Position numbers and translations under genes: made by a program. Of a DNA stretch of 64,000 bases, positions 44,850-54,504 are shown in pieces. The DNA comes from DASXZH01 sp963829965 (GTDB taxonomy: Bacteria > Armatimonadota > Fimbriimonadia > Fimbriimonadales > Fimbriimonadaceae): contig CAWHLK010000021.1 of assembly GCA_963829965.1 (NCBI GenBank), forward strand, positions 1 to 64,000, written 5' to 3'. The notes below the pieces were generated by a model. It was not told the DNA's origin. It saw only the letters and a list, made by a program, of their open reading frames with translations, and ran no database searches. Position 1 is the first letter of the stretch. Each line of letters starts with the position of its first letter.

Positions 44850-46131
44850 GTGGTTGAGCCTGCGCAAGCATTTTGGCGGCTGCGAGCTTTTCCTTTCGAA
44901 CTGTTGGACCCTAGCGGTCGGCCGGTGCATTTGGCGTCGGCCAAGGTCGAAGGGTTGCTTGCGATTCTGGCTGCCCGGCGAGGCCCAGTATCGCGGATTG
45001 AGATGGAATCCGCACTCTGGCCGGATTCGCCGGTCGAGAGCAGGCAGGTAAATCTCAGACAGGCTATCTACAGGCTGAAAAACTCGGTTGGGCACGACTC
45101 AGTGGTTACCAGCCGAAAAAACTGTGAGCTGGCGTGGTGGTTCAACGTGGTGGTTGAGCCGAGTGTTCTCCCCTCCGTCGAAGATCCGGCGGCAACCGGA
45201 AGAGCTCCTCTCATTCACGCGCTGACCAAGTGGTCGGTAAATGACGCCGGACAATTGGCAGATCTGATCCGTTCCAACCTCGATCTCGTCCTTGGCTTGC
45301 CGCCGAGGGATATTGCCGAGTTGTTGGATACAGCCGATGTTCAAATCGACCAAATCGCTCTGAAGGGCTGGCTTGATTTCTTGCGGGGGTTCGCGAACTA
45401 TTGCGGCAACGAAATAAGAACCGCTCAGCCGCTTCTGCTCAGAAGCGTGAGACATGGAATTGATAATCGCGATGAGACTTTAGCTACCGAAGGCCTCTTC
45501 TGGCTTGCACTGAGCCATCAGTTTCTCAACCGGAGCGATCTCTCCGCAAAGGCGGAAGGCTTTATGAGCGACTATGTGGGCAGTGTGGGGAATCCGCGTT
45601 TACGAGGCAAGCTGGCCTTTCTGCGCGGGCTGCTGATGATGCACTCCGGAAACGCTCCGGAAGGCATGGAGTCGTTGGCCAAAGCAGAGATCTGTTTCGA
45701 AGGCTGTGAGATCGATCGTGCCCAATATGAGGCGCTCATGGCGATGTTTAGAGCGGCTTCCGGAGAAACCGTGCCCGCCACGCGCCTTTTGGAGTGGCCT
45801 GATCGAGTGGCCTTGAAGACAGGCCATTTTCGCCTGCAGTCAACTTGTGAGCTCACGAAAGGCTTCATTGCACTGCATGACCATCAGAAATTCGTTGGCA
45901 GTCTCGATCATGTCCCACCTTGCCGAATCGGCCGCGCGGTCTCGCGCGCCGCATATGGAGATTTATGGCCGGGAGGGTGCGGCGGTCGCCCTTTGGCGGT
46001 TGGGGGATCGGGCAACTGCGGTCGAGCAGTTGGCTTCTGCCAGAAATTTAAGATCTCGTATCACGATGGGCTATACCGAGTGGGATCGACACCGGCTTAG
46101 AAGCGTGGCGCAGGGAGTATTGTCGGCGTAG
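44850..46131 (+). CDS. BTAD/SARP-type transcriptional regulator (frameshifted)
   Basis: About 427 aa. The N-terminal 100 residues form an OmpR-like winged helix as in SARP/BTAD regulators: FELLDPSGRPVHLASAKVEG, LLAILAARRGPVSR and VNLRQAIYRLKNSVG (the DNA-recognition region). The rest is TPR-like helical. The first frame degrades after about 45895; the next frame continues LAVSIMSHLAESAARSRAPH, MEIYGREGAAVALWRLGDRA and ends at 46131, so one base is probably wrong. It lies just after the two YCII genes and may control them or itself. GTG is the start, with no room for a ribosome site. Confidence 0.75.
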
Positions 46132-46233
46132 CTGGTGGGCGATTCGGACATGTCGGACGAAACGGAACTGTCCGACCTGACTCCTTGGCGCAATCAAAGC
46201 TGACCGTCTTCAGAATCGCGTCATACTCAATTG

Positions 46234-46935
46234 ATGCTGTTGCTCGCCGCGGCTGTCCTTTTCGCACATTCCCAGTCTTCCACTCAGATCGAGTGGCAGG
46301 GATATACCTGGGAGGTAAAAGATTCGCTTTCTGCCGGGCCGGGGCCGAATGCTTGGGACCCCAAAAACGTCTGGGTCGATTCTCAGAATTGCCTGCACCT
46401 GAAAATAAGCAACACGAGCGGACATTGGAGCTGCGCGGAGTTGTGGACGGCGGCGCCGCTGAATTTCGGAGATTATGTCTGCAACGTCCAAGGCCCCATC
46501 GCCCAGCTTGATCCCAATGTGGTCTTCTCAATGTTTTCCTACCAAGGACCGGATGGGGTGAAAGAGCTTGACATTGAGTTTGCGAAATGGGGCAACCCGA
46601 AGGACCAAAACTTGTGGTGGACGGTTTGGCCAAATGACCGAGAGGGCCAGAAGTCGGATCAAGGACAGACGCTTCCATTCCCGATCCAAGCCAGCTCAAG
46701 CGAATTCAAGTGGACCACTTCCGACGTGTTTTACGACATCAACTGGAGGTTGCCATCGGGGCAGCTCAGCAGGCCACTGCATTGGGATTACCACCCTGTG
46801 GATTTCGCACATCAAATCCCCCAAACGCCTATGCAGTTGCATTTCAACCTGTGGCTATTTCAAGGGCATCCACCGACCGATGGACGGCCGGTGGAGATTA
46901 TCGTACGAAGTTTCTCGAAGACGGGGTCAGGGTAA
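46234..46935 (+). CDS. Glycoside hydrolase family 16-like protein
   Basis: A 233-aa exported protein with signal peptide MLLLAAAVLFAHSQSS. The fold is a GH16-like beta-sandwich: WSCAELWTAAPLNFGDYVCN and later VFSMFSYQGPDGVKELDIEF. KELDIEF holds the E-[ILV]-D-x-E catalytic pattern, so both acid residues could be present. The length is short for a full enzyme but covers the domain. Beta-glucan or other polysaccharide is the likely target; not proven by sequence. Confidence 0.75.
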   Translation: MLLLAAAVLFAHSQSSTQIEWQGYTWEVKDSLSAGPGPNAWDPKNVWVDSQNCLHLKISNTSGHWSCAELWTAAPLNFGDYVCNVQGPIAQLDPNVVFSMFSYQGPDGVKELDIEFAKWGNPKDQNLWWTVWPNDREGQKSDQGQTLPFPIQASSSEFKWTTSDVFYDINWRLPSGQLSRPLHWDYHPVDFAHQIPQTPMQLHFNLWLFQGHPPTDGRPVEIIVRSFSKTGSG

Positions 46936-47010
46936 ACCGCTTTGCTGTAAGTCGCTTCGCTTCTAAAACAAGTAAGCAGTGAAGCGCCATGTTTACCTGT
47001 TTACGACCCT

Positions 47011-47640
47011 TTAACGGCCAATCACTCCTTCTAGCCAAGGCTCGAACGCCTTGCTCAACGCAATCTGGGCCGCTCTTTGCTCATGGGGAGTTTCGGGGCC
47101 GCCGCTCACAACGGTCACAAGACCCCCGGTCAAGATCCCTGCCGCTGTTGCAAAGCCGGACTCTTCCGTGGTGTCATCCGCCCAGACGTCGTGGAAGTCA
47201 AGCACATCGTTTCCGTTGTCCAAGTTCATGATCTTCAGGTTGACCGAGCAAGTGGACTTGGTCTTTGGTCCAAGGGCAACCCAAATGGACCGGGTGTGCC
47301 AGGTTATTTCTCCGGCGCAAACCGCATCTACGTTCAAATCGTGGCCGATGCGGCGAAGTTCACTATCGCTCGGCATGTGAGGCATCGGCTCGTTTTCTGG
47401 TCCAATCATTTCTGCGTGATGCCAAGCGTCTCGGAGGTCATGGGTTGGCGTTCTTCCATAGCCGGCCCTATCAAAAAACCGACCGACGGTTTGACGGGCC
47501 GTGTCGATTGCAGTATCCGTTCCGCCCCTGTACACGAAGGGAAGAATCGCCACAGTTTTGCCTTGTCTCTCAACGACGATTGGCGTTGTCGACAAAGGGC
47601 CTGCAGCCATCGTGATTCCAATCGCTAAAGCTCCTATCAT
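47011..47640 (-). CDS. Exported CsgG/LpoB-like protein
   Basis: A 209-aa protein with a short hydrophobic N-terminus (MIGALAIGITMAAG). KTVAILPFVYRGGTDTAIDT followed later by ELRRIGHDLNVDAVCAGEI matches the alpha/beta fold seen in CsgG, LpoB and related periplasmic proteins (VAVLPF...L...L..D.vl.G.I). No lipobox is seen. AAGGAGAG is a good ribosome site. The exact role is unknown. Confidence 0.6.
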   Translation of the reverse strand: MIGALAIGITMAAGPLSTTPIVVERQGKTVAILPFVYRGGTDTAIDTARQTVGRFFDRAGYGRTPTHDLRDAWHHAEMIGPENEPMPHMPSDSELRRIGHDLNVDAVCAGEITWHTRSIWVALGPKTKSTCSVNLKIMNLDNGNDVLDFHDVWADDTTEESGFATAAGILTGGLVTVVSGGPETPHEQRAAQIALSKAFEPWLEGVIGR

Positions 47641-47671
47641 TTTGTTCGTCTCTCCTTTTTAGATTGATCCA

Positions 47672-47686
47672 CCGCCTTTTGGCGGG
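47672..47686. terminator. Short hairpin upstream of the CsgG-like gene
   Basis: CCGCC and GGCGG with a TTTT loop. It lies between the CsgG-like gene and the YyaL-like gene, both minus-strand, and could end the transcript of the latter. Confidence 0.35.
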
Positions 47687-47745
47687 TCACGGTTCTTCTA
47701 ACGTCAGCCTGCTTCAAGCTTGGTGTAGCTCTTTTGCGCGACCAA

Positions 47746-47777
47746 TCGGGTTTTGGGTTTTTGGTTTTGGGTTTTAG
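47746..47777. repeat. T/G-rich intergenic tract
   Basis: GGGTTTTGGG units as at 12724, about 32 bases. Confidence 0.6.
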
Positions 47778-47815
47778 GCATATGGCGCTGAAGTCGGGCC
47801 TTGCTTAGATCTGAA

Positions 47816-49949
47816 CTAAGCCGGATAACCAGCAAGGGCACAAATACTCCGTTCCAGTGCTTCCTCATTTGGCTCCAGGCTCCACCAAAATTTGCAGTCT
47901 AGGTTTTCGTCTCGCGCCCGTCTTGAATCCTATAAATGCCAGGGCCACGGTTTTGCAAATCGGGGCGTACCGGGCCGCGGGCGATCGCTACGAGCGCGAA
48001 CGGATGTCCTTTGTCAGCCGGGCCGAAACCGCGTCGGCATCCGGTCCCACAACCACGTATGCTTCGCCGGAAAGCGCGGCTTTAGCCGCGCAAAAGAAGC
48101 CGCACGCGTGCAGCCCCAAAATGGAAGCTGCGGGAGTGAATTGGGCGATTGCGGCTTTGGCGTCCTCCTCCAGGGAGTGGGCTAAATCCGCATACTTTGG
48201 GTTATCGGCCAGCAGCAGAGAATAGGAGTTCATGAGCCGGATCTCGCGGGCGGTGCAGGACTCGTAAAGGTTGTCGGCAACTTCAGGAGTGAGATAATCC
48301 TTTGGCAGTCCGCGCGGGGAGCTTTTCGCCATGAGCCATGCGCCTGGCGTACCCAGTTCAAACAGAGAACGCGCTCGAACAAGGACGTCCAAACCGGCCA
48401 GAAATGAGCGAGTATTGCCCGTTGCTAAAAAGTCCTGCAAGGCGGCATCGGCGAATCCTAGATAGTCCGTGAGTTCGGGGGCGCCTTTGAGTACTCGCGA
48501 TTTGGGTTGCTCTTCATCCCCCTTGTGTTGCATGTCGTCGCCCATCTGAAGTCGCTCCAGCCGGCTCCTAATGCCCAAGGCGGCTTTCAAGCGTTCCTTA
48601 TCGCCCCAGAGGCGCGCGCACTCGATGAGCCGGGCGGAGACATAGCCGTTCACATCTGCATAGCCTACGACCCCGTAACGCGGCGGAAAGCCCATTTTCG
48701 CAGCGCGCATCTCATGGAGCACCCTCTGGAGTCGAACCGAGTTATAAAGGGCGACTTCTGCCTTGGAAACAAAGGGCGTCAGCTGCGGGCTCTGCTCCAG
48801 ACTCATGTTGAGGTTGGCAACGGCCCATTTCCGGTCGTCTTCCGGCAGCACCCGGGTTGGCCAGAATGACCGAAAGTCTTTTTCAGTGAAGCTGTAGCGG
48901 GCGCTGCGGGCATTATCAAGTTCGTCCCCGATTCGACTTGAGCAAACTAGGCCGAAGTCCTGCACGAAGGGTCCGGCCAGACAGTCGAACGTGTTCTTGG
49001 CGATGAGGGTGGCGTAAGGGTCGTTTCCTACGAGTCCGTACTGGGCGCATGCGAGCATCATCCCCGCGTTCTCAACAGAGACTTGGTCGTACTGCACGTC
49101 CGACCAATCTTGACTCGCCATTCGAAAGAAGCCGCCATCCATCCAGTTCACAATCGGCGACCTGAGAAGGGGGCCAAGCCCGTCTCCCGCCAACCTAGGC
49201 ATGCCGGCCATCATTTCCAAGCGGTAGGCGTTGGGCTCCAAATGTTGAACGCCGTCCTCCGGAAAACCGCCGTTTTGCCGGTCTGTCGCGCTCTCCAAAG
49301 TTCGCATCAGAGTCCGGAAGTCTGGCGGAGCGGGAGGGGCTTGGCTCATCAGTTCGTTGACGTCCCTTTTCACGATCGCCACCGTGCTGGAGCCCGAGTC
49401 GGCCTGATTGGCGCCGGCTTTTCCGGCGAGCAGATCTCCGGTAACGTCCAGAATCTCGGAGTGTTCGGAGAATGTTCCCGATTGGAGATAGTCGTAAAAG
49501 ATGCCCTTTGGAGTCAATAGGAACGTTTGGCAGCCGCGGTCTAAGCCAAGGGAAAACCTTGAGACGGGAAAATAAGCGTTGAGCCACTCGGGCGACTCGT
49601 CGCAATCGATCCGAATGGGGAGAAAGTCGCTTCCGATAAGGGCTTGGACGTCCCCATCCGAAAATGTGCGCTTGTCCGCCAATCGTCCGTCGCGACTCCA
49701 TTCCGCGCCGGAGAGAAGAAGAATCGGCCGGCCCAACTGCAGCGCCTCGGAAAAATCCGTGTCCAAGAGCGGCAACCACCGGATGGGCTCATTTTGCGCC
49801 TGCTGTAAAAAACCGCCTTTGTTCGAATAATTGTAATAAGTGTGGGCCGGTGGCGGAATAAAGGGCCTAAAAAGACGCGCAATAGCCCCTACGATTGCCA
49901 GAATCGTGACCACTGCGGTCACCACCGCGAATCTGGGCCTCCGACTCAA
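47816..49949 (-). CDS. YyaL/SSP411-like protein lacking the thioredoxin CxxC (frameshifted near the end)
   Basis: About 700 aa. An N-terminal membrane helix (VVTAVVTILAIVGAIARLF) anchors it. Residues 65-135 form a degenerate thioredoxin domain (FSEALQLGRPILLLSGAEWS, DFLPIRIDCDESPEW) where the CHWCHVM of YyaL/SSP411 proteins is replaced by EWSRDGR. An (alpha/alpha)6-barrel-like region follows (DGGFFRMASQDWSDVQYDQV, SVENAGMMLACAQYG). The first frame stops at 47988. Other frames continue PFALVAIARGPVRPDLQNRG and LDCKFWWSLEPNEEALERS to a stop at 47816, needing base changes near 48003 and 47905. The function of the family is unclear. Confidence 0.7.
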
Positions 49950-49974
49950 CCTGTCATTTCTCCTGAACCTGTGA

Positions 49975-49980
49975 TAAACT
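49975..49980 (+). promoter_or_regulatory. -10 hexamer for leaderless gatC
   Basis: TAAACT with TGA before it (extended form) ends seven bases before the gatC ATG. Confidence 0.5.
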
Positions 49981-49987
49981 CAATCTA

Positions 49988-50278
49988 ATGTCCATCTCTA
50001 TCGACGAAGTGCGTCACGTCGCACGCCTTGCACGTCTGGAACTCGACGATTCCGAGATTCTGGCGCTCCAAGGTGAGCTTAACTCGTTGCTGGGTCACTT
50101 CGCCGACATCCAATCAATGGACGTTACGGGCATCGAGCCGACTTCGCATGCGGTGGCCGTCCAGAACGTGTGGTTGGAAGATTATCCTGCGATTTGCCTT
50201 TCGCGTGAGGATGCGTTGCGCAACGCGCCCTTGAGTAAGGCCGGACTCTTCGTGGTTCCCACGATAATTGAGGATTAA
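49988..50278 (+). CDS. gatC: Asp/Glu-tRNA amidotransferase subunit C
   Basis: Stabilising subunit of the GatCAB complex that amidates mischarged Glu-tRNA(Gln) and Asp-tRNA(Asn). It is 96 aa with the family's opening ISIDEVRHVARLARLELDDS and the C-terminal LREDxxxxxxx-APxxxxxFFxVPxIIE pattern (SREDALRNAPLSKAGLFVVP). It is followed after three bases by gatA. gatB is not in the window. Confidence 0.95.
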   Translation: MSISIDEVRHVARLARLELDDSEILALQGELNSLLGHFADIQSMDVTGIEPTSHAVAVQNVWLEDYPAICLSREDALRNAPLSKAGLFVVPTIIED

Positions 50279-50281
50279 GGG

Positions 50282-51739
50282 TTGCTGACCCGACTTTCCG
50301 CCGCCGGGTTGGCGGTTTCCCTTCACGAGAAAAAGGTCTCGCCGGTCGAGGTTGCTGAAGCCTATCTGAGGCGGATCGAGGAACTTGATCCCACGTATGG
50401 CTGCTATTTGACGGTTGACCCCGACGCAACATTGGTCTCCGCTCGCGCGGCCGAGCACAAGATCGCCAAGGGGGAGATGGGGCCGCTCACGGGCGTGCCG
50501 GTTGCCGTGAAGGACAACATGTCTACCAAGGGCATCCGCACCACGTGCGGGTCTAAGATCCTCTCCGACTACGTGCCTCCCTTCGATGCGACGGTCGTTC
50601 AGCGGCTTAAAGCCGAGGGATGCGTGATCCTTGGCAAAACAAATCTGGACGAGTTTGCGATGGGAACATCCACCGAGTTCAGCGCTTATCAGATCACGCA
50701 CAATCCTTGGGATGTGGACCGTTCGCCAGGCGGCAGTTCGGGCGGATCGGCCGCGGCGGTTGCGGCGGAACTTGCGCCGATTTCCCTGGGTTCGGACACA
50801 GGTGGTTCTATCCGCCAGCCAGCCGCGCTTTGCGGGGTGGTCGGTTTCAAACCAACCTATGGAAGGGTGTCGCGGTACGGCCTAGTCGCCTTTGGCTCCA
50901 GCTTGGACCAGATCGGACCCCTCGCTCGAACGGTTGAAGACGTGGCTCTTATGAGCCATCTGATCTCCGGTCATGATGCTTGCGACAGCACTTCGCTCAA
51001 TTTAGGCCAGATCAGTTCGGACGTTAAAAAGGGGTCGCTCAAGGGCTTAAAAGTGGCCATCCCCAAGGAGCTCTTTGCTGAAACCAACGATGCCGGCGTG
51101 ATGGCGGCGATCCACGCTTCGATTGAAAAATTAAAGGGAGAAGGAGTCGAGTTCAGGGAGATCACCCTTCCTTCGATCCAGTACGGCGTAACCACCTACT
51201 ACATCATTGCGCCCGCCGAAGCGAGCAGCAACCTTGCTCGTTTTGACGGCGTGCGCTACGGACCTCGCAGCCAGGGAACCGGACATATCGGAATGGTGGA
51301 GCGCACGCGAGCGGAAGGCTTCGGCCATGAGGTGAAGGCGCGCATCATGATTGGGACCTATGCCCTATCCGCCGGCTACTATGACGCCTATTATCTCAAA
51401 GCGCAGCAGGTGCGCGCCTTGATGAAACAGGAGTTCGACAAAGCTTTCCAGGATTGCGATTTTATCCTTTCTCCCACAAGTCCTGTACCCGCGTTTAAGC
51501 TTGGTGAGTTGAAGCAGGATCCCCTTGCAATGAAACTGCTGGACTATTGCACCATTCCCGCCAACCTTGGCGGCATGCCTGCCCTGTCTCTGAACTGCGG
51601 CCTGTGCGAAAAGGACGGCGTGAAGCTTCCAGTTGGCCTGCAGATCATTGGCCCTCCTCTTGAGGATGATCGTCTTCTGCAAACGGCCTTTTGCATTGAG
51701 AAGGCTTTGGCCGCCACCGAACGTCCTCCAATTGCGTAG
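50282..51739 (+). CDS. gatA: Asp/Glu-tRNA amidotransferase subunit A
   Basis: Glutaminase/amidase subunit of GatCAB, 485 aa. The amidase signature is complete: GVPVAVKDNMSTKGIRTTCG has the catalytic Lys, RSPGGSSGGSAAAVAA the cis-Ser, and LGSDTGGSIRQPAALCGVVG the nucleophile Ser. GFKPTYGRVSRYGLVAFGSS and the C-terminal PVGLQIIGPPLEDDRLL are also typical. It starts with TTG and lies in an operon with gatC. Confidence 0.97.
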   Translation: MLTRLSAAGLAVSLHEKKVSPVEVAEAYLRRIEELDPTYGCYLTVDPDATLVSARAAEHKIAKGEMGPLTGVPVAVKDNMSTKGIRTTCGSKILSDYVPPFDATVVQRLKAEGCVILGKTNLDEFAMGTSTEFSAYQITHNPWDVDRSPGGSSGGSAAAVAAELAPISLGSDTGGSIRQPAALCGVVGFKPTYGRVSRYGLVAFGSSLDQIGPLARTVEDVALMSHLISGHDACDSTSLNLGQISSDVKKGSLKGLKVAIPKELFAETNDAGVMAAIHASIEKLKGEGVEFREITLPSIQYGVTTYYIIAPAEASSNLARFDGVRYGPRSQGTGHIGMVERTRAEGFGHEVKARIMIGTYALSAGYYDAYYLKAQQVRALMKQEFDKAFQDCDFILSPTSPVPAFKLGELKQDPLAMKLLDYCTIPANLGGMPALSLNCGLCEKDGVKLPVGLQIIGPPLEDDRLLQTAFCIEKALAATERPPIA

Positions 51740-51746
51740 CTAGAGA

Positions 51747-52571
51747 GTGATGAACGACGTTCAGCGGCAAGATCGGAAACTGTTCATCAAAGAGCTTCTA
51801 AAGCCAAGCCGATTTTTGGGCGTGGGCTTCTTCATCATCACGGTCTATCTTGTCGTCACGATGTTTGAGAATCTGAACAGCCCCTACGGTCGCCATTCTC
51901 CGATCCCTTATCTCATTGGAAGTGCTTTCGTAGTCGCCCTCTGGATATTGAATTCACACAATGCGGCCGTTGCCAAGCGGTTTTACAACAAGCGGTTCAG
52001 CGCCCTGTGGGAGGGATGTCGAGACCGGCTCGCCCGGTTTGACGAAGTGCTCAAGCAGATGAGAAAGGAGCAGATCGCCGACCTCCAGGAAATGCCGAAG
52101 ACCATTCGGCGGGTTGGAGAAAGCCTGTACTTTGCTTTGAGGCGGGCGGACATGATCGCTTTCGAAGTCTCGAGAACCGAGCAAGAGGTCTACAACGCGC
52201 CGCCAACCTGGCAATCGCCTTCGCACGACGCGCAGGCGAAGGAGCTTTACCGCATTGCGGACAAGAACATTGCGGAGTACCGAATCCAGTTCGCGGGGGT
52301 TATGGCCGGAGTTCACCGGGCAGAGGCGCAAAGTGCGGTTTATATGACCACGCTGGATTCGCTGCGAATGAAGATGATCGGCTATCGCTTGGTGGGCCGT
52401 GGCCCCGAGCTCACGAGCATGGATTTCCTCGAAGCCATGAGTGAGGCGAAGCTTCAGCTGCATGCGATTGATCAGGCGCTCGAGGAGTTGGACTTTTCGC
52501 AGTTCCCGAAAATGGTTGCCACGATCCCACCACCTCCGCCGGAGGTTCGTCATTTGAATCAGGGGCCTTAG
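51747..52571 (+). CDS. Membrane protein with long helical domain, unknown
   Basis: A 274-aa protein not recognised. Two transmembrane helices near the N-terminus (FLGVGFFIITVYLVVTMF and YLIGSAFVVALWIL, about 22-75), then a helical cytosolic region of about 180 residues with charged heptads (RDRLARFDEVLKQMRKEQIA) and a Pro-rich end (PPPPPEV). It starts seven bases after gatA and is probably on the same transcript. No function is assigned. Confidence 0.65.
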   Translation: MMNDVQRQDRKLFIKELLKPSRFLGVGFFIITVYLVVTMFENLNSPYGRHSPIPYLIGSAFVVALWILNSHNAAVAKRFYNKRFSALWEGCRDRLARFDEVLKQMRKEQIADLQEMPKTIRRVGESLYFALRRADMIAFEVSRTEQEVYNAPPTWQSPSHDAQAKELYRIADKNIAEYRIQFAGVMAGVHRAEAQSAVYMTTLDSLRMKMIGYRLVGRGPELTSMDFLEAMSEAKLQLHAIDQALEELDFSQFPKMVATIPPPPPEVRHLNQGP

Positions 52572-52675
52572 TGGGTGAACAGTGGGATGTGATGGGTGAT
52601 TAAACTTAGACCGATGGCCGGATTCCCCCAAAGCCGATATAATCTTGTTGTGATAGGCTACTGCAAATAATTTCG

Positions 52676-52877
52676 GTGGACCCAGAAATTAGGTCTGGCA
52701 AGCCCTGCATTAGGGGAATGCGTATCACCGTATCTGGACGTGTTGTATATGCTGTCCACGGAGTTGGATACGCAGCAGGTCCTTCTAGAATATCCGTATC
52801 TCACTGCAGACGACGTTCGGGCTTGCGTGGCCTTTGCGGCAGATCGAGAGCGCAAGATTAGTTCCCGAGTCGCATGA
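52676..52877 (+). CDS. DUF433 (VapB45-like) antitoxin (frameshifted)
   Basis: DPEIRSGKPCIRGMRITV is the DUF433 signature (x-PxxxxGKPxIxGxRI). After a base change near 52735 it continues VLYMLSTELDTQQVLLEYPY, LTADDVRACVAFAADRERK and stops at 52877, giving the complete domain of about 70 residues. The start could be GTG 52676 or a non-standard codon some 15 bases upstream. TATAAT at 52638-52643 may be its -10. Paired with a DUF5615 toxin gene just downstream. Confidence 0.75.
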
Positions 52878-52910
52878 GAAGCTAGAGACTGGCTGCATTG
52901 ACGGGGTATC

Positions 52911-53186
52911 ACCGTTAGCATCGGCCTGCTTTTTGACGCAAACCTTTCACCCCGGCTAGTTGCCGAGATATCAGAAATGTACCCTGGAAGCGCCCATGTG
53001 CAAGACATCGGACTCCAAAGTACAGACCGCGAGATTTGGGATCACGCGCTAAAGAAGGGTCTCACGATGTCAGCAAGGATTCTGACTTTGAAGCCATTTC
53101 GCTTGTGAAGGCGCCGCCGGGCAAAGTCATCTGCGTTACACTTGGAAAATTGCACTACTGATTCTGTTGCGAGGTTGATTAGGTAG
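52911..53186 (+). CDS. DUF5615 PIN-like toxin (frameshifted)
   Basis: GLLFDANLSPRLVAEISEMY is the family's opening with the first metal-binding Asp. HVQDIGLQSTDREIWDHALK follows. A base change near 53070 gives VSKDSDFEAISLVKAPPGKV (second acidic site), and removing one A near 53152 gives GNCTTDSVARLIR before the stop at 53186, the usual C-terminus. All parts of a PIN-like ribonuclease are present. No standard start codon is evident for the first frame, so the 5' end is uncertain. It is the toxin partner of the DUF433 gene. Confidence 0.7.
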
Positions 53187-53337
53187 GATCAATGCGTTCC
53201 TGGACAGGTCTCAAGAAACTCTCCTGCTGCTTCCCTCAAACTGCTCATGTATCGAATTGGTGTATAAAGACCGTATTGGTCCGTCTGAAGCAAGCGGATT
53301 TCTCAGGAGCCCATCGCCCATTTCCAGTCACCTCCTC

Positions 53338-54504
53338 ATGGCCGAGTCCAGTAACGCGGCCGCAGGCCGCACCACTTACCCCACGACGTTGTTCGTGATT
53401 AGGTCGCTGGATCGGGGTGGCGCGGAACGCCAACTTGTCAACCTGGTTATTGGCATGAAGAAGCGCGGGGTTCCAGTCCATGTGGCCGTGTTCTACACGG
53501 GCGGGGCGTTGGAGAAGGAACTGACTGAATCCGGCGTCAAGATTCATAACCTGCAAAAGAAGGGCACTTACGATCTTTGGGGCCTGAACCGTCGTCTTCG
53601 GGCTTTGGTTCGAGAGCTGCAACCCGGGGTGGTCCACGGATACCTGCCGCTTTCGAACCTGCTCGTCGCCATCGCTTCACGAAGGGTGCTCACAGGGAAG
53701 CGCGTATGGGGAATCCGATGCTCCGGCATTACCCAGCAGCCGCTGAACAGGTTGGAACGAATCCTCTACTGGTCGGAAAAGCACTTTGGAAGCCGGACCG
53801 ATATTGTCATCACAAACTCAGAATCGGGCGCAGATGAGATGGTGAGCAAAGGCTTGCCCAGGGAAAAGGTCTTTGCCGTACCCAATGGGATCGACGGAGA
53901 CCGCTTTTGCATCAATGTTTCCGCGGGAAAAAGTTTCCGTTCATCGGTCGGGATTCCCTTGGACGTGCCGATGTTCGGCATGGTCGGTCGGCAGGACCAG
54001 TTCAAAAACCATCAACTGGCGATTCGAGCTCTCGCAAGGATGGCAAACAAAGATGCAAGGCTCTTATGCGTTGGCCGCATTGTACTCGCCAGCCATACTC
54101 AGCACCTGAAAGACCTCGCGCTGGCTGAAGGCGTAGGCGAACGCGTGATCTGGCTGGAAGAGATCCCCGATACGTTGCCCGTATATAATGCGCTGAACTC
54201 CCTGTTGTCTGTCTCCTTGGCGGAAGGCTCACCCAACGTGGTGGCTGAGGCAATGCTTTGCGGAGTGCCTTGCGTGGTTACCGATGTTGGGGACAGTGCG
54301 AAGTTGGTGGGGGATCTGGGCGAGGTCGTGAAGAGCTTCGAGCCTGAATCGCTGGCCCAAGCGATGGACCGAATCCTTGAGCGAGCGACAATTGGCGGCG
54401 CGCCGTATACCGAACGGTTGCGCGAGAGCGTTCTTAGCCGCTTTACAACCGATCAACTTGTCGAGCGGACGATGGCGATTCTCTATTCGGGGTGTTCCGG
54501 TTAG
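53338..54504 (+). CDS. GT4-family glycosyltransferase
   Basis: Transfers a sugar from a nucleotide donor, probably to an envelope polysaccharide. It is 388 aa from ATG 53338. The N-terminal domain has FVIRSLDRGGAERQLVNLV, with the glycine-rich acceptor loop. The donor domain has FGMVGRQDQFKNHQLAI and SVSLAEGSPNVVAEAMLCGV, the E-x7-E motif of GT4 enzymes, then PCVVTDVGDSAKLVGDLG. A longer frame starts upstream (53257) but adds unlikely residues. The acceptor is unknown. Confidence 0.9.
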   Translation: MAESSNAAAGRTTYPTTLFVIRSLDRGGAERQLVNLVIGMKKRGVPVHVAVFYTGGALEKELTESGVKIHNLQKKGTYDLWGLNRRLRALVRELQPGVVHGYLPLSNLLVAIASRRVLTGKRVWGIRCSGITQQPLNRLERILYWSEKHFGSRTDIVITNSESGADEMVSKGLPREKVFAVPNGIDGDRFCINVSAGKSFRSSVGIPLDVPMFGMVGRQDQFKNHQLAIRALARMANKDARLLCVGRIVLASHTQHLKDLALAEGVGERVIWLEEIPDTLPVYNALNSLLSVSLAEGSPNVVAEAMLCGVPCVVTDVGDSAKLVGDLGEVVKSFEPESLAQAMDRILERATIGGAPYTERLRESVLSRFTTDQLVERTMAILYSGCSG

